This document shows, piece by piece, positions 47,497 through 56,150 of a stretch of DNA of 64,000 nt; positions within the stretch are counted from its first letter, which is position 1, and each line of letters starts with the position of its first letter. The DNA lies in contig NZ_JAMYJR010000016.1 in assembly GCF_024137025.1 (NCBI RefSeq), positions 1 to 64,000 of the forward strand. Reading direction: 5' to 3'. A model generated the notes under the pieces. That model worked only from the letters and a program-made list of their open reading frames with translations. It searched no databases and was not told the origin of the DNA. The stretch is from Paractinoplanes aksuensis. Its GTDB lineage: Bacteria; Actinomycetota; Actinomycetes; Mycobacteriales; Micromonosporaceae. The translations under genes and the position numbers were made by a program.

Positions 47497-48086
47497 GGCA
47501 GCAGGAGCACGGCGAAGGGAACGGTGGTGTCCTCGATCTCGTCGCCGATGCGCTGGAACGTCGAGTCGCCCCGGCCCCACGGGTCGTCGAGATCGTCGCC
47601 GGGCCGCGGACCGGAATCGCCGCGCGCCCCGTGCACGGCCTCGACGATGGCGACCCCGCGGGCGCGCACGGCGTCGGGCTTCGGCTCGGACGGCGGCAGC
47701 GCGGCGGCGTCGATCGAGCCCAGCAGCCGGCCGAACTCGCCGGTGACGAACGTGCGGGCCGCCGCCTCAGGCCGCAGCGCGACCACGTAGTCGTACTGGT
47801 CGGCGGTGGCGGTGAGGATCAGGTCGGCCTCGTCGATGAAGTCGCCGCGCAGCTTGCGGGCCTCGAAACCGTCGTCGCCGCCGCCCCGGGCCAGCACCTG
47901 GCGGGCCGCGGGCGGGTTCATCTGCTCGCCCTCGTGCCAGCCGCCGGTGCCCGCGCTGACGCTGCGCACGAGCTGGTCGCCCTGCTCGCCGACCCGGTCG
48001 CGGACCGCGCGGGCCAGCAGGCGCTCGGCCATCGGGGAGCGGCAGATGTTGCCCATGCAGATATGCAGGACGGTGAAGGGCGCCAC
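47493..48086 (-). CDS. Low-molecular-weight protein tyrosine phosphatase
   Basis: 197 aa. P-loop CMGNICRS (Cys10, Arg16) and the acid/base Asp in DLDDPWGRG. Longer than the usual ~155 aa because of an insertion (about 130-150). It sits between the two TsaC/Sua5 genes with overlaps of one to four bases, so it belongs to that operon; Streptomyces has a similar gene at this place. Start GTG 48086. Confidence 0.9.
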   Translation of the reverse strand: MAPFTVLHICMGNICRSPMAERLLARAVRDRVGEQGDQLVRSVSAGTGGWHEGEQMNPPAARQVLARGGGDDGFEARKLRGDFIDEADLILTATADQYDYVVALRPEAAARTFVTGEFGRLLGSIDAAALPPSEPKPDAVRARGVAIVEAVHGARGDSGPRPGDDLDDPWGRGDSTFQRIGDEIEDTTVPFAVLLLP

Positions 48087-48087
48087 C

Positions 48088-48732
48088 TCAGGCCTCCGGG
48101 GCCAGCAGCTCGGGCACGACGTCGCGCAGCTTCTCGATGGGGATCGCGCCGGCCCGCAGCACCTGCGGGGCCTCGCCGCTGACGTCGACGATCGTGCTCG
48201 GGGCCGGGTCGTGCGCCTCGCCCGCCTCGAGATAGACGCGGACCGCGTACTCGAGCTGGTCGCGGGCCGCCTCGGCGGTGCCGGGCGCGGGCGAGCCGAC
48301 CTTGTTGGCCGTGGTGACCGCCATCGGGCCGACCGCGCGCAGCACCTCGAGCGCGACCGGGTGCAGAGGCATGCGGACGGCGATGCGGCCGCCGGTCTCG
48401 CCCAGATCCCACTGCAGGCTGGGCGAATGCTCGACGTAGAGGGTCAGCGCGCCCGGCCAGAACGCGTCGGCCAGCTCGCGGGCCGCCTTGGGCAGCGAGT
48501 AGACCAGGCCGTCGAGCGTGTGCCGGGACCCGACCAGCACCGGCGGCGGGACGAAGTTGGTGACGCTTCGCGCATGGTGCAGCGCGGTGATCGCATGCGG
48601 GGTGAACGCGTCGGCGCCGACGCCGTACACCGTGTCGGTCGGCATGACGACCAGCTCACCGCTCTTGACCGCCTCGACGGCGGCGGCGATGCCGCGATCC
48701 CGGTCCGCGGTGGTACGGCAGTCGTAGAGCAT
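48088..48732 (-). CDS. TsaC-family protein with degenerate active-site motifs
   Basis: Short YrdC/TsaC homologue of about 214 aa, syntenic with the Streptomyces tsaC/ywlC gene between glyA and prmC. MPTDTVYGVGADAF, LPKAARELADAFWPGALTL and STIVDVSG are conserved. However, where relatives have AKGRGRxMPPPVLIG, this protein reads ARSVTNFVPPPVLVG, losing the KxR pair, and the SSAN motif is TTAN. The DNA shows no frameshift. The intact Sua5 at 46552 probably supplies the activity; this copy may be inactive or altered. ATG 48732 (GTG 48735 possible). Confidence 0.8.
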   Translation of the reverse strand: MLYDCRTTADRDRGIAAAVEAVKSGELVVMPTDTVYGVGADAFTPHAITALHHARSVTNFVPPPVLVGSRHTLDGLVYSLPKAARELADAFWPGALTLYVEHSPSLQWDLGETGGRIAVRMPLHPVALEVLRAVGPMAVTTANKVGSPAPGTAEAARDQLEYAVRVYLEAGEAHDPAPSTIVDVSGEAPQVLRAGAIPIEKLRDVVPELLAPEA

Positions 48733-48769
48733 CACACCGTGCAGTCTGCCATGCGCCGCGCCATATCGA

Positions 48770-49648
48770 TCAGGTGCGCCGGGCGGTCGCGTACCGGGGG
48801 CGGCCGGTGAGGTCGTCGTGGGCGGTCACCTCGGTGAACCGGCCGTCGGCCCGCAGCAGCGCGGGCACCGCCTCGCCGTGCACGTCGTCGTGCTCGATGC
48901 CGACCACGCCACCCGGTGCGAGCAGGGCCGCGGCCAGCGCGACGACGGGCCGGATGACCTCGAGCCCGTCCCCGCCGCCGAAGACCGCCTCGGCCGGGTC
49001 GAGCGCGACCTCGGGCGGCACCGTCGTGGCCGTGGGGACGTACGGCGGGTTGCAGAGCACCACGGTCACGGCGCCGCGCAGATCGGGCAGCAGGCCGGGG
49101 TCGGTCACGTCACCCGCGACGACCTCGACCGCCGCGAACGGCTCGGCGTTGCGGCGCAGATAGGACAGCGCGGCCGGGGACCGTTCGACCGCGACGACCC
49201 GGCCCGGCTTCGCCTCGTCGGCCACGGCGAGCGCGATCGCGCCCGAGCCGCTGCACAGGTCGACCACCGTCGCGCCGGGCGCCGTGTGCTCGATCCCCCA
49301 ACCAGCGAGCAGTTCCGTCTCGGGTCGTGGGACGAAGACGCCGTCGCCGACCTGAAGTTCGAGATGCCGGAAGGCGGCCGTGCCGAGCAGATGCTGGAGC
49401 GGGATCCGCTGCGCCCGCTGCGCGACCAGGGCCGTGAACCGGCTCAGCTCACCGGCCCGCAACGAGTCCACGAGCAACAATCGACCCCGGGGGATGCCCA
49501 GCACGTGCGCGGCGAGCCACTCGGCATCGACCCGGGGCGATGGCAGCCCGGCGGCGGCGAGATCGGCCGTCGCTCTTGCCAGAGCGGCGCTCAGCGAAGA
49601 TCGGGAGATGTTTTCCAAGTCCGGCACGGCATAATCATCGGACGTCAC
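48770..49648 (-). CDS. prmC: Peptide chain release factor glutamine methyltransferase
   Basis: Methylates the GGQ glutamine of RF1 and RF2. 292 aa: helical N-terminal domain, then VVDLCSGSGAIALA and the NPPYVP motif. GTG 49648. Its substrate gene prfA is 3 kb away. Leads the tsaC-LMWPTP-sua5 group. Confidence 0.93.
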   Translation of the reverse strand: MTSDDYAVPDLENISRSSLSAALARATADLAAAGLPSPRVDAEWLAAHVLGIPRGRLLLVDSLRAGELSRFTALVAQRAQRIPLQHLLGTAAFRHLELQVGDGVFVPRPETELLAGWGIEHTAPGATVVDLCSGSGAIALAVADEAKPGRVVAVERSPAALSYLRRNAEPFAAVEVVAGDVTDPGLLPDLRGAVTVVLCNPPYVPTATTVPPEVALDPAEAVFGGGDGLEVIRPVVALAAALLAPGGVVGIEHDDVHGEAVPALLRADGRFTEVTAHDDLTGRPRYATARRT

Positions 49649-49707
49649 GTGCGACGCCGACCGGCCGGGTCGGTGGCCTGACGCGCGGCACCGGTGGGAG
49701 GCGCCTG

Positions 49708-51231
49708 GTGAGTTGGCTGGACCGACTCGCGGAGAACGTCGACGAGCTGCGCCGGGCCAACACCCTGCAGCAGAACGGGCGCTCGGCCGAGGCGTTGCCC
49801 ATCCTCGACGGTGTGCTGGCCGTCGTGACCGACCCCACCACCCGGGCCTACGCGCTGGTCCAGCGATTCGGCGCGCTGATCAACCTGGGCCGCATAGCCG
49901 ACCTCGCGGCCGCGATGACCACCGCGGAAAACGCCGTCCGCGAGATTCCCGATCCCTATCTGCGCGGCCAGATGCACGCGTTCGCGGCGCTCGGCGCCCA
50001 CCTCGAGCGCAATCTGGACCGTGGGGTGACCCACCTGGTGCAGGCCTCGCGGGCGCTCGCCGCCGTGCGCGAGAACGACTCCGAGACCGCCTGGGGCTGG
50101 CACGACCTGGCCATGGCGTACTCCTATCTGGGCTTTCACGGGCACGCGCTGACCGCGATCGAACAGGCCCGGCAGGTCGGCGTCGCGGTCGGCGTGCCTC
50201 CCGAGATCTTCGCGGCGCCCGGCATCCGGCTGCGCAACGCCGTCTCGCTCGACCACCAGGGCGACACCGACGGTTGTCTGCGAGTGCTGCGCGACATCAA
50301 CGTCGAGCTGGCCCGCTACGTGTCGATCGGCGCCGACAAACTGCGTCCGGGCAGCCGTGCGGCGTACGGCTACTCGCTGGCCCGGCGGGCGGCGCTGGGT
50401 GAGGAGACGGGCGCCGACGCGCTGACCTGGCTGACCGGCGGCGGCGACAGCATCCGCACCCGCGACCTGCACCACCTCGGGAACGTCTGCCTCACGCTGG
50501 CCGCCGGCCAGCCCGAGCTGGCACTGTCCATGCTCGACTCGGTGCCGGTCTCGGCCGAGATTTTGGGCGCGGCCGAACCGGCCCGGTTGCGCAGCATCTG
50601 TCACGCGGCCGCCGGTGACCACGCGGCCGCGCACGCCGCCGACCGCTACGCGTTCCGCCTCGCCGCCCAGCGCATCGACCGGCTGCGCGACGGTTACCTC
50701 GACGGCGTCGCGGCCCGGCTCGACGCGCAGGAGACGCAGCGCGAGGCCGGCCGCTACGGCGACGAGTCGCTCACCGACCCGCTGACCGGCCTGCCCAACC
50801 GCCGCCAGCTCGAGCGGTACGTGGCCACGATGCTGGCCCGGGGCGAGCGCGCGGCCATCGGCGTCTGCGACCTGGTCGGCTTCACCGAGGTCAACGCCCG
50901 GCACGGCCGGCACTGCGGCGACCTGGTGCTCCAGCGCATCGCGGGGGTGCTGAGCCGGGTGATGCGCCGGGGCGACTTCGTGGCCCGGTTCGCCGGCGAC
51001 GAGTTCGTGGTGGTGCTGCCGGGCGCGGGCACGACCCAGGCGGCCGAGGTGTCGCGCCGCATCGCCGCGGCCACCAACGCCGAGAACTGGCAGGTCCTGG
51101 TGCCGGGGACGCCGATAAGCCTGGCCGCCGGCTGGTCCGAGGTGGGGGCCAACGGGCGTACGCTGAGTGCCGCCCTCGCCGCGGCCGCGGCGAACCGGCT
51201 GCCCAGCCGGCCGCTCAGCGAAATGACCTGA
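49708..51231 (+). CDS. TPR-like/GGDEF diguanylate cyclase
   Basis: 507 aa. The N-terminal 330 residues are TPR-like helices (e.g. VTDPTTRAYALVQRFGALIN); the C-terminal GGDEF domain begins DPLTGLPNRRQLERYV and has RFAGDEFVVVLPG as active site. An RxxD inhibitory site (RRGD) lies five residues before AGDEF, so product inhibition is expected. It makes cyclic di-GMP, perhaps in response to a TPR-bound ligand. GTG 49708 with GGGAGG upstream. Diverges from prmC; the next gene starts nine bases after its stop. Confidence 0.9.
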   Translation: MSWLDRLAENVDELRRANTLQQNGRSAEALPILDGVLAVVTDPTTRAYALVQRFGALINLGRIADLAAAMTTAENAVREIPDPYLRGQMHAFAALGAHLERNLDRGVTHLVQASRALAAVRENDSETAWGWHDLAMAYSYLGFHGHALTAIEQARQVGVAVGVPPEIFAAPGIRLRNAVSLDHQGDTDGCLRVLRDINVELARYVSIGADKLRPGSRAAYGYSLARRAALGEETGADALTWLTGGGDSIRTRDLHHLGNVCLTLAAGQPELALSMLDSVPVSAEILGAAEPARLRSICHAAAGDHAAAHAADRYAFRLAAQRIDRLRDGYLDGVAARLDAQETQREAGRYGDESLTDPLTGLPNRRQLERYVATMLARGERAAIGVCDLVGFTEVNARHGRHCGDLVLQRIAGVLSRVMRRGDFVARFAGDEFVVVLPGAGTTQAAEVSRRIAAATNAENWQVLVPGTPISLAAGWSEVGANGRTLSAALAAAAANRLPSRPLSEMT

Positions 51232-51239
51232 CCTGTGCC

Positions 51240-52583
51240 ATGAGCACCATCGAGCTCGGCGAGATGCCCACGGCCGGCGACGACCGGCCGGCGCCCGCCG
51301 GCTCGGCCCGGTTCGACCGCCGGCTCGTCCGTCAGATCGCCCTGGTCGTGGCTGCGCTGTTGTGCGCGGTCACGCTGACCGGCGCCGAGGTGCCCCGGGC
51401 CCACGGCCTGCGTCCGCTGTGGAGCGTCGCGACCAGCGAGGCCCAGGGCACCGCGCTGAGCCGCGATTCCCTCTTCGTGTACCGCACGGCCGACTCGGTC
51501 ACGACGATCGTCGCGCACGACCTGCGCACCGGCGCGATCCGCTGGCAACGCACGCTCAACGGGGCCATCGGCTACATCCAGCCCGCCGACGACGCCGGGA
51601 TGCTGCTCATCCCGACCGAGGGCCGGCTGGTCGAGCTGCCTTCGGCCAACGACGGCACGGCCTTCCAGGCCGAGGTGCACGGGGCGACGGTCGCGGTGTC
51701 GATCGCCACCGGCGAGGAGCTGTGGCGCACCGACGGCGAGCCCTACACGGTCAGCCACGACACCGCCCTGATGACCCAGTTCAGCCCGGGGGCGGCCCTC
51801 AGACGGATCCGGCTGATCCGGCTCAGCGACCGCAGCACGATCTGGAGCCGCGACACCGCCGGGGTTCGCAACTACCTGTCGCTGCCGATGAACGACCGGC
51901 CCGACAAGGTCGTCACGGCCACCGACGTGGGCGAGATCAAGATTTACGCGTACGCCTCGGGGGCGCTGCTCAGCGAGGCCAGGATCCCGTGGGTCACGCC
52001 GCGTCCGGACGAGGGCTTCTTCAACGACCTCACCGGCACGAGCGAGATCCTGGTGGTCAACCGGTCGCAGGCCAACACGTTCGACATGAGCGTCTACCGC
52101 ACCGACACGATGGCCGAGCTGTGGCGGGCCCCGCACACCGACGGGTACGCGTTCGCGTGCGGCGCCGCGCTCTGTGTCAACGGCGGCCAGGGAGTGGTGG
52201 CCTACGACATGAACACCGGCGCCCAGCTGTGGCGGCTGGCCGACGCGGCCAACGCCTGGCCGCTGAACGCCGAGCGGGTGGCGGTCGGCGAGGGCGCCGA
52301 CGACGGTGCGATGCGGCTCGTCGACGCCGGCACCGGCCGGGTGGTCGGCGAGCCCGCCTCGGGCACGCTGGCCTGGAACGAGACGCAGGAGGGCACGGCT
52401 CTTGTGCTGCGCCCGACCGAGTCACCCGCCGGCCGCACCGCGGTCACCCGGTGGGACCTGCGGACCGGCCGCCAGTGGCTGCTGGGCTCGATCGCCCCGG
52501 TGGCCGGGCCACCGTGCTCGGTGCGGACCGGCATCCTGGCCTGCAACCGCGGCGACAGCTACGAGGTCATCGCCGTCGGCTGA
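51240..52583 (+). CDS. Membrane-anchored PQQ-like beta-propeller protein
   Basis: 447 aa: one membrane helix (IALVVAALLCAVTLTG) and an extracellular WD/PQQ-like propeller with repeated W-type blades (GAIRWQRTLNG, GEELWRTDGE, STIWSRDTAG, MAELWRAPHT, GAQLWRLADA). Cys pairs near the end suggest disulfides. Cotranscribed with the diguanylate cyclase. Function unknown; possibly surface sensing or scaffold. Confidence 0.8.
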   Translation: MSTIELGEMPTAGDDRPAPAGSARFDRRLVRQIALVVAALLCAVTLTGAEVPRAHGLRPLWSVATSEAQGTALSRDSLFVYRTADSVTTIVAHDLRTGAIRWQRTLNGAIGYIQPADDAGMLLIPTEGRLVELPSANDGTAFQAEVHGATVAVSIATGEELWRTDGEPYTVSHDTALMTQFSPGAALRRIRLIRLSDRSTIWSRDTAGVRNYLSLPMNDRPDKVVTATDVGEIKIYAYASGALLSEARIPWVTPRPDEGFFNDLTGTSEILVVNRSQANTFDMSVYRTDTMAELWRAPHTDGYAFACGAALCVNGGQGVVAYDMNTGAQLWRLADAANAWPLNAERVAVGEGADDGAMRLVDAGTGRVVGEPASGTLAWNETQEGTALVLRPTESPAGRTAVTRWDLRTGRQWLLGSIAPVAGPPCSVRTGILACNRGDSYEVIAVG

Positions 52584-53672
52584 CTACCGGCGGTCGATCT
52601 CGGTCTCGCCGGCCAGGCGGGCCGCGCGGTCGGAGGCGGCCAGCGCGTCCAGCACCCCGTCGAGCTCGCCGCCGAGCACCAGGTCGAGGTTGTAGGCGGT
52701 GTAGCCGATGCGGTGGTCGGTGATCCGGTTCTGCGGGAAGTTGTAGGTGCGGATCCGCTCCGAGCGGTCGACCGTGCGCACCTGGGCCTTGCGCGAGTCG
52801 GAGGCCGCCGCGTCCGCCTCCTCCTGGGCGATGGCCAGCAGCCGCGACCGCAGGATGCGCATCGCCGACTCCTTGTTCTGCAGCTGGCTCTTCTCGTTCT
52901 GGCAGCTCACGACCGTGCCCGTGGGCAGGTGGGTGATGCGCACGGCCGAGTCGGTGGTGTTGACCGACTGGCCACCGGGCCCGGACGAGCGGAACACGTC
53001 GATCCGCAGGTCGTTGGGCGCGATCTCGAGCTCGACCTCTTCCGCCTCGGGCAGCACCAGCACGCCGGCGGCCGAGGTGTGGATGCGGCCCTGCGACTCG
53101 GTGACCGGGACGCGCTGCACCCGGTGCACGCCGCCCTCCCACTTCATCCGGGACCAGACGCCGTGACCGCCGTCGGGAACACCCTTGGTGCGTACGCCGA
53201 TCGAGATGTCCTTGACCCCGCCGAGATCCGACTCCTGGGAGTCGATCACCTCGACCGCCCAGCCCCGGCGCTCGGCGTAGCGGGTGTACATGCGCAGCAG
53301 GTCCCCGGCGAACAGCGCGGACTCCTGGCCGCCCTCCCCCGCCTTGATCTCGACGATCACGTCCTTGGCGTCGCTGGGGTCGCGCGGGATCAGCATCTCG
53401 CCCAGCTTCTCCTCCAGCGGCGGCAGCGCGGCCGCGACCGACTCGACCTCGGACGCGAAGGCCGGGTCCTCGGCCGCCAGCTCCTTGGCCGCGGCCAGGT
53501 CGGCCCGGGCCGCCTCGAGCTCGGCGTTGGCGGCGTAGATGGGGGCCAGCTCGGCGAAACGGCGGCCGACCCGGCGCACGAGGGCCTGGTCCGAGTGGAT
53601 GGACGGGTCCTCCATCCGCTGCTCCAGCGCGGCGTACTCGTCGAGAAGGCTGCTCAGACGATCGTTGCTCAC
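52584..53672 (-). CDS. prfA: Peptide chain release factor 1
   Basis: Recognises UAA/UAG stops. 362 aa with GGQ in [16 protein letters not shown] and the RF1-type PVT tripeptide in [14 protein letters not shown] (RF2 has SPF). GTG 53672 with AGGGAG upstream is preferred over the longer frame. Convergent with the propeller gene; stops are adjacent. Confidence 0.97.
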   Translation of the reverse strand: MSNDRLSSLLDEYAALEQRMEDPSIHSDQALVRRVGRRFAELAPIYAANAELEAARADLAAAKELAAEDPAFASEVESVAAALPPLEEKLGEMLIPRDPSDAKDVIVEIKAGEGGQESALFAGDLLRMYTRYAERRGWAVEVIDSQESDLGGVKDISIGVRTKGVPDGGHGVWSRMKWEGGVHRVQRVPVTESQGRIHTSAAGVLVLPEAEEVELEIAPNDLRIDVFRSSGPGGQSVNTTDSAVRITHLPTGTVVSCQNEKSQLQNKESAMRILRSRLLAIAQEEADAAASDSRKAQVRTVDRSERIRTYNFPQNRITDHRIGYTAYNLDLVLGGELDGVLDALAASDRAARLAGETEIDRR

Positions 53673-53705
53673 GGGTCTCTCCCTCCGGTTTCCAGCCGAC
53701 ATGCG

Positions 53706-53743
53706 AACGGCGCCCGCCCCCGGAACGGGGAACGGGCGCCGTT
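53706..53743 (-). terminator. Hairpin after rpmE
   Basis: AACGGCGCCCG (53706-53716) and CGGGCGCCGTT (53733-53743) form a perfect 11-bp stem; inner CCCC/GGGG extends it. It follows the rpmE stop and precedes the prfA start. Confidence 0.75.
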
Positions 53744-53750
53744 GAAGCAG

Positions 53751-53975
53751 TTACTTCTTCTTCGCGGCGTTGATCTTGGCGTACTTCGCCTGGAACTTCG
53801 CGACCCGGCCCGCGGTGTCGAGGACGCGCTGCTTGCCGGTGTAGAACGGGTGGCAGGCGCTGCAGGTCTCGACGCGGATCTCGCCGCCCTTGGCGGTGCT
53901 GCGGGTGGTGAAGGTGCTGCCGCAGGAGCAGATGACCTCGGTCGAGGTGTACTCCGGGTGAATGCCGCTCTTCAT
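53751..53975 (-). CDS. rpmE: 50S ribosomal protein L31, zinc-binding form
   Basis: 74 aa. Zn ligands Cys in VICSCGSTF and [13 protein letters not shown] identify the C+ form, which binds zinc and can be replaced by a C- copy under zinc limitation. ATG 53975. Upstream of prfA as in Streptomyces. Confidence 0.97.
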   Translation of the reverse strand: MKSGIHPEYTSTEVICSCGSTFTTRSTAKGGEIRVETCSACHPFYTGKQRVLDTAGRVAKFQAKYAKINAAKKK

Positions 53976-54259
53976 GTGTTCTCGGTCCCTCTCGAAAAGT
54001 GGTCGCCGGGTCGCATCGCTGCGGGAACCGGAACCTTCTGGCCGATGTACCAGTCTGCCATGCCGCCGCGTCCAGGCGAAATCGGCTCGACCTGCGCTTC
54101 AACGTAGGCTCCGGCCGGGGCATTCCCGGGGTGTTTCCGCCTTTTTGCCCGAACCCGTCCGGGGCGGCTCCCGGGTAGCCTCGGCTGGATCTTTACGCGA
54201 ACGGGCCGCAGGCAGCACTATGCATGCGGCCGTGTTGCCGGGCAGAGGGGGACTTCGAA

Positions 54260-54865
54260 GTGCTGAAGTATCCCCGGACCCGGCACCTGCCCGATTCGCC
54301 CGGCATCGGCGACGACCGGGCGCAGCCCGATCTGTCGTGGTTGGACGGCGAGCTGGTGGTGACCGAGAAGCTCGACGGCGGCAACCTGACCTTCACCCGG
54401 GACGCGATCTACGGGCCGGGCCCCGGTGACGACACGCAGCCCTGGGACCGCCCGGCCAAGGCGCTGTGGGCCATGACGGCCCACCGGATCCCGGACGACT
54501 GGCGGGTGTGCGGCGAGTCGATGTGGGCCCGTCGTAGCATCGCCTACTCCGACCTGCCCGGCGTCTTCATCGTCTTCGGCATCTGGGACGAGACGAACAC
54601 GCTGCTGGGCTGGGACGACACTGTCGACTGGGCGCGACGGCTGGAACTGCCGGTGGTGCCGGTGCTCTACCGCGGCGGCAGCCTCTCCGAGGCCCGGTCG
54701 GCCTGGGCCGCCCGCTGCTCGCGGTCGAGTTCCGAGGGGTACGTGGTACGCGCGGCCGGTCGCATCCCGGCCGACGAGTTCGAGGTCAAGGTGCTGGCCT
54801 GGGTTCACGCCAGGCGGCCGCGGGTTCCGCGCGGCGACACCTTCGCCGTCAATGAGTTCGCCTGA
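54260..54865 (+). CDS. RNA ligase family protein (nucleotidyltransferase fold)
   Basis: 201 aa, GTG 54260 with AGGGGG upstream (ATG 54224 possible). It has the ligase motif I TEKLDGGN with nucleophile Lys37, motif III-like VFIVFGIWDE, motif IV SSEGYVVRAAG and motif V FEVKVLAW. This is the adenylyltransferase core of RNA ligases of the Rnl2/DRB0094-like class without an accessory domain. Substrate unknown: RNA repair or tRNA healing is plausible, but no kinase/phosphatase partner is adjacent. It overlaps the NO synthase gene end by 17 bp. Confidence 0.8.
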   Translation: MLKYPRTRHLPDSPGIGDDRAQPDLSWLDGELVVTEKLDGGNLTFTRDAIYGPGPGDDTQPWDRPAKALWAMTAHRIPDDWRVCGESMWARRSIAYSDLPGVFIVFGIWDETNTLLGWDDTVDWARRLELPVVPVLYRGGSLSEARSAWAARCSRSSSEGYVVRAAGRIPADEFEVKVLAWVHARRPRVPRGDTFAVNEFA

Positions 54866-56015
54866 CCGGGCACCCCTCCCGGGCCAGCGCGGCCGCCGGT
54901 TCGTCCAGGTAGAAGGCGGGTCGCAGGTCCATCTCGTCGTAGTAGCGGTGGAAGACCGGGGTGATCCCGCCCGACAGCGGCGGCACGATCCAGGTCCAGT
55001 CCGCGGGCACCGGGCGGCCGGCCTTCTCCTCGTTGCTCAGATGCTTGAGGAACCGCTGCGACTCGGTGTGGTGGTCGCTCATCTTGATCCCGGCCGCCTC
55101 GAACGAGTGCAGCACGGCCACGTTCAGCTCGACCAGGGCCCGGTCACGCCACAGCGTCGACTCCCGGCTCGTGTCCAGACCCATCCGCGCGGCCACGGTC
55201 GGCAGCATGTCGTAACGGTCGGTGTCGGCCAGGTTGCGCGCGCCGATCTCGGTGCCCAGGTACCAGCCGTTGAACGGGGCCAGCGGGTAGTGGACGCCGC
55301 CGATCGTCAGGCGCATGTTCGAGATGGCCGGCACCGCGTGCCACCGCAGGCCGAGCTCGGCGAACCAGCTGAACTCGGGATGCGTCAGCGGAACCTCGCG
55401 GATGGCCCGTTCGGGCAGCTCGTAGAGGCGTACGCCCTCGGCCGGGGTTTCGATCGCCAGCGGGAGCACGTCGAACTGGTCACCCTTGCCCCGCCACCCG
55501 TAGCCCCGCATGGCCGCGGTGAACTGCTCCTGACGCGCATCGCCCTTGGGGCAGCCGTCGGGGCCGCGGTAGCCGGCGTACCGGATGAGCTGCTCGTTCC
55601 AGACCCGGGCGTAGGGCTGACCGGGCTGGGCGGCCGCGAAAACGCTGATCACCGGCCGGATCTGGCCGTCGCCGGCGGTGCGCAGGTGGTTCACCAGCAG
55701 CGAGAAGATCTCATCGGCGGTCCGCGCGCGGCGCCGGTCGAGGACGACGAGACTGCGCCAGTAGAGCCGGCCGATGCACCGGCTCGCGTTGCGCCAGGCC
55801 AGTTTGGCGCCGTAGGCGAGCTCATCGGTGGTGTGCACGTAGGTGCCGGTGGCCGCGATCTGGGCCCGGACGATGGCCAGCCTCGGTTCGACCGGCCCCA
55901 GCCGTTGGTTCTCGGTGTAGCACTGCCGCAGGAAATCCTCGGCCTCACCGGGGTCGGCGGGCGCGGCCGGGTCCCATCTCGCGGCCGGCTCGTCCCGGTA
56001 ACCAGGCACTGTCAT
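54849..56015 (-). CDS. nos: Bacterial nitric oxide synthase (oxygenase only)
   Basis: 388 aa. Heme ligand Cys80 in WRNASRCIGRLYW, the substrate-binding Glu256 in GWYLGTEIGARNL, and the pterin-side segment near the C-terminus. It lacks the reductase domain of animal enzymes, so it uses cellular reductases. It makes NO from arginine: protection from oxidative or antibiotic stress, or nitration (TxtD in plant-pathogenic streptomycetes; no TxtE-like P450 is here). ATG 56015. Confidence 0.95.
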   Translation of the reverse strand: MTVPGYRDEPAARWDPAAPADPGEAEDFLRQCYTENQRLGPVEPRLAIVRAQIAATGTYVHTTDELAYGAKLAWRNASRCIGRLYWRSLVVLDRRRARTADEIFSLLVNHLRTAGDGQIRPVISVFAAAQPGQPYARVWNEQLIRYAGYRGPDGCPKGDARQEQFTAAMRGYGWRGKGDQFDVLPLAIETPAEGVRLYELPERAIREVPLTHPEFSWFAELGLRWHAVPAISNMRLTIGGVHYPLAPFNGWYLGTEIGARNLADTDRYDMLPTVAARMGLDTSRESTLWRDRALVELNVAVLHSFEAAGIKMSDHHTESQRFLKHLSNEEKAGRPVPADWTWIVPPLSGGITPVFHRYYDEMDLRPAFYLDEPAAALAREGCPVRRTH

Positions 56016-56076
56016 CGGGCCTCCCCAACCGTCTGTGTTTTAAGAGCGCAGGGAGATTCGCACGGCTTTGCCCGGT

Positions 56077-56099
56077 GTCGCACACACAGTTTGTGCGAC
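56077..56099. promoter_or_regulatory. 8-bp inverted repeat upstream of nos
   Basis: GTCGCACA-N7-TGTGCGAC at 56077-56099, about 60 bp before the nos ATG on the minus strand. The arms are exact. It directly follows the rho terminator hairpin and could be a regulator site for nos. Confidence 0.55.
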
Positions 56100-56136
56100 A
56101 AAAAGACGCGGCCCCTCGTTGCCGAGGGGCCGCGTC
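56100..56136 (-). terminator. Rho gene intrinsic terminator
   Basis: GACGCGGCCCCTCG (56105-56118) and its exact complement (56123-56136) form a 14-bp stem with a TTGC loop, followed on the minus strand by TTTTT (56100-56104): a classical intrinsic terminator, rare in this GC-rich genome. Confidence 0.9.
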
Positions 56137-56150
56137 TCGTGGTTCGGGCC

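Noticed and set aside
48540..48620. Frameshift explaining the odd TsaC segment
   Set aside because: Reading both other frames did not restore a KxR motif, and the conserved sequence resumes in the same frame.
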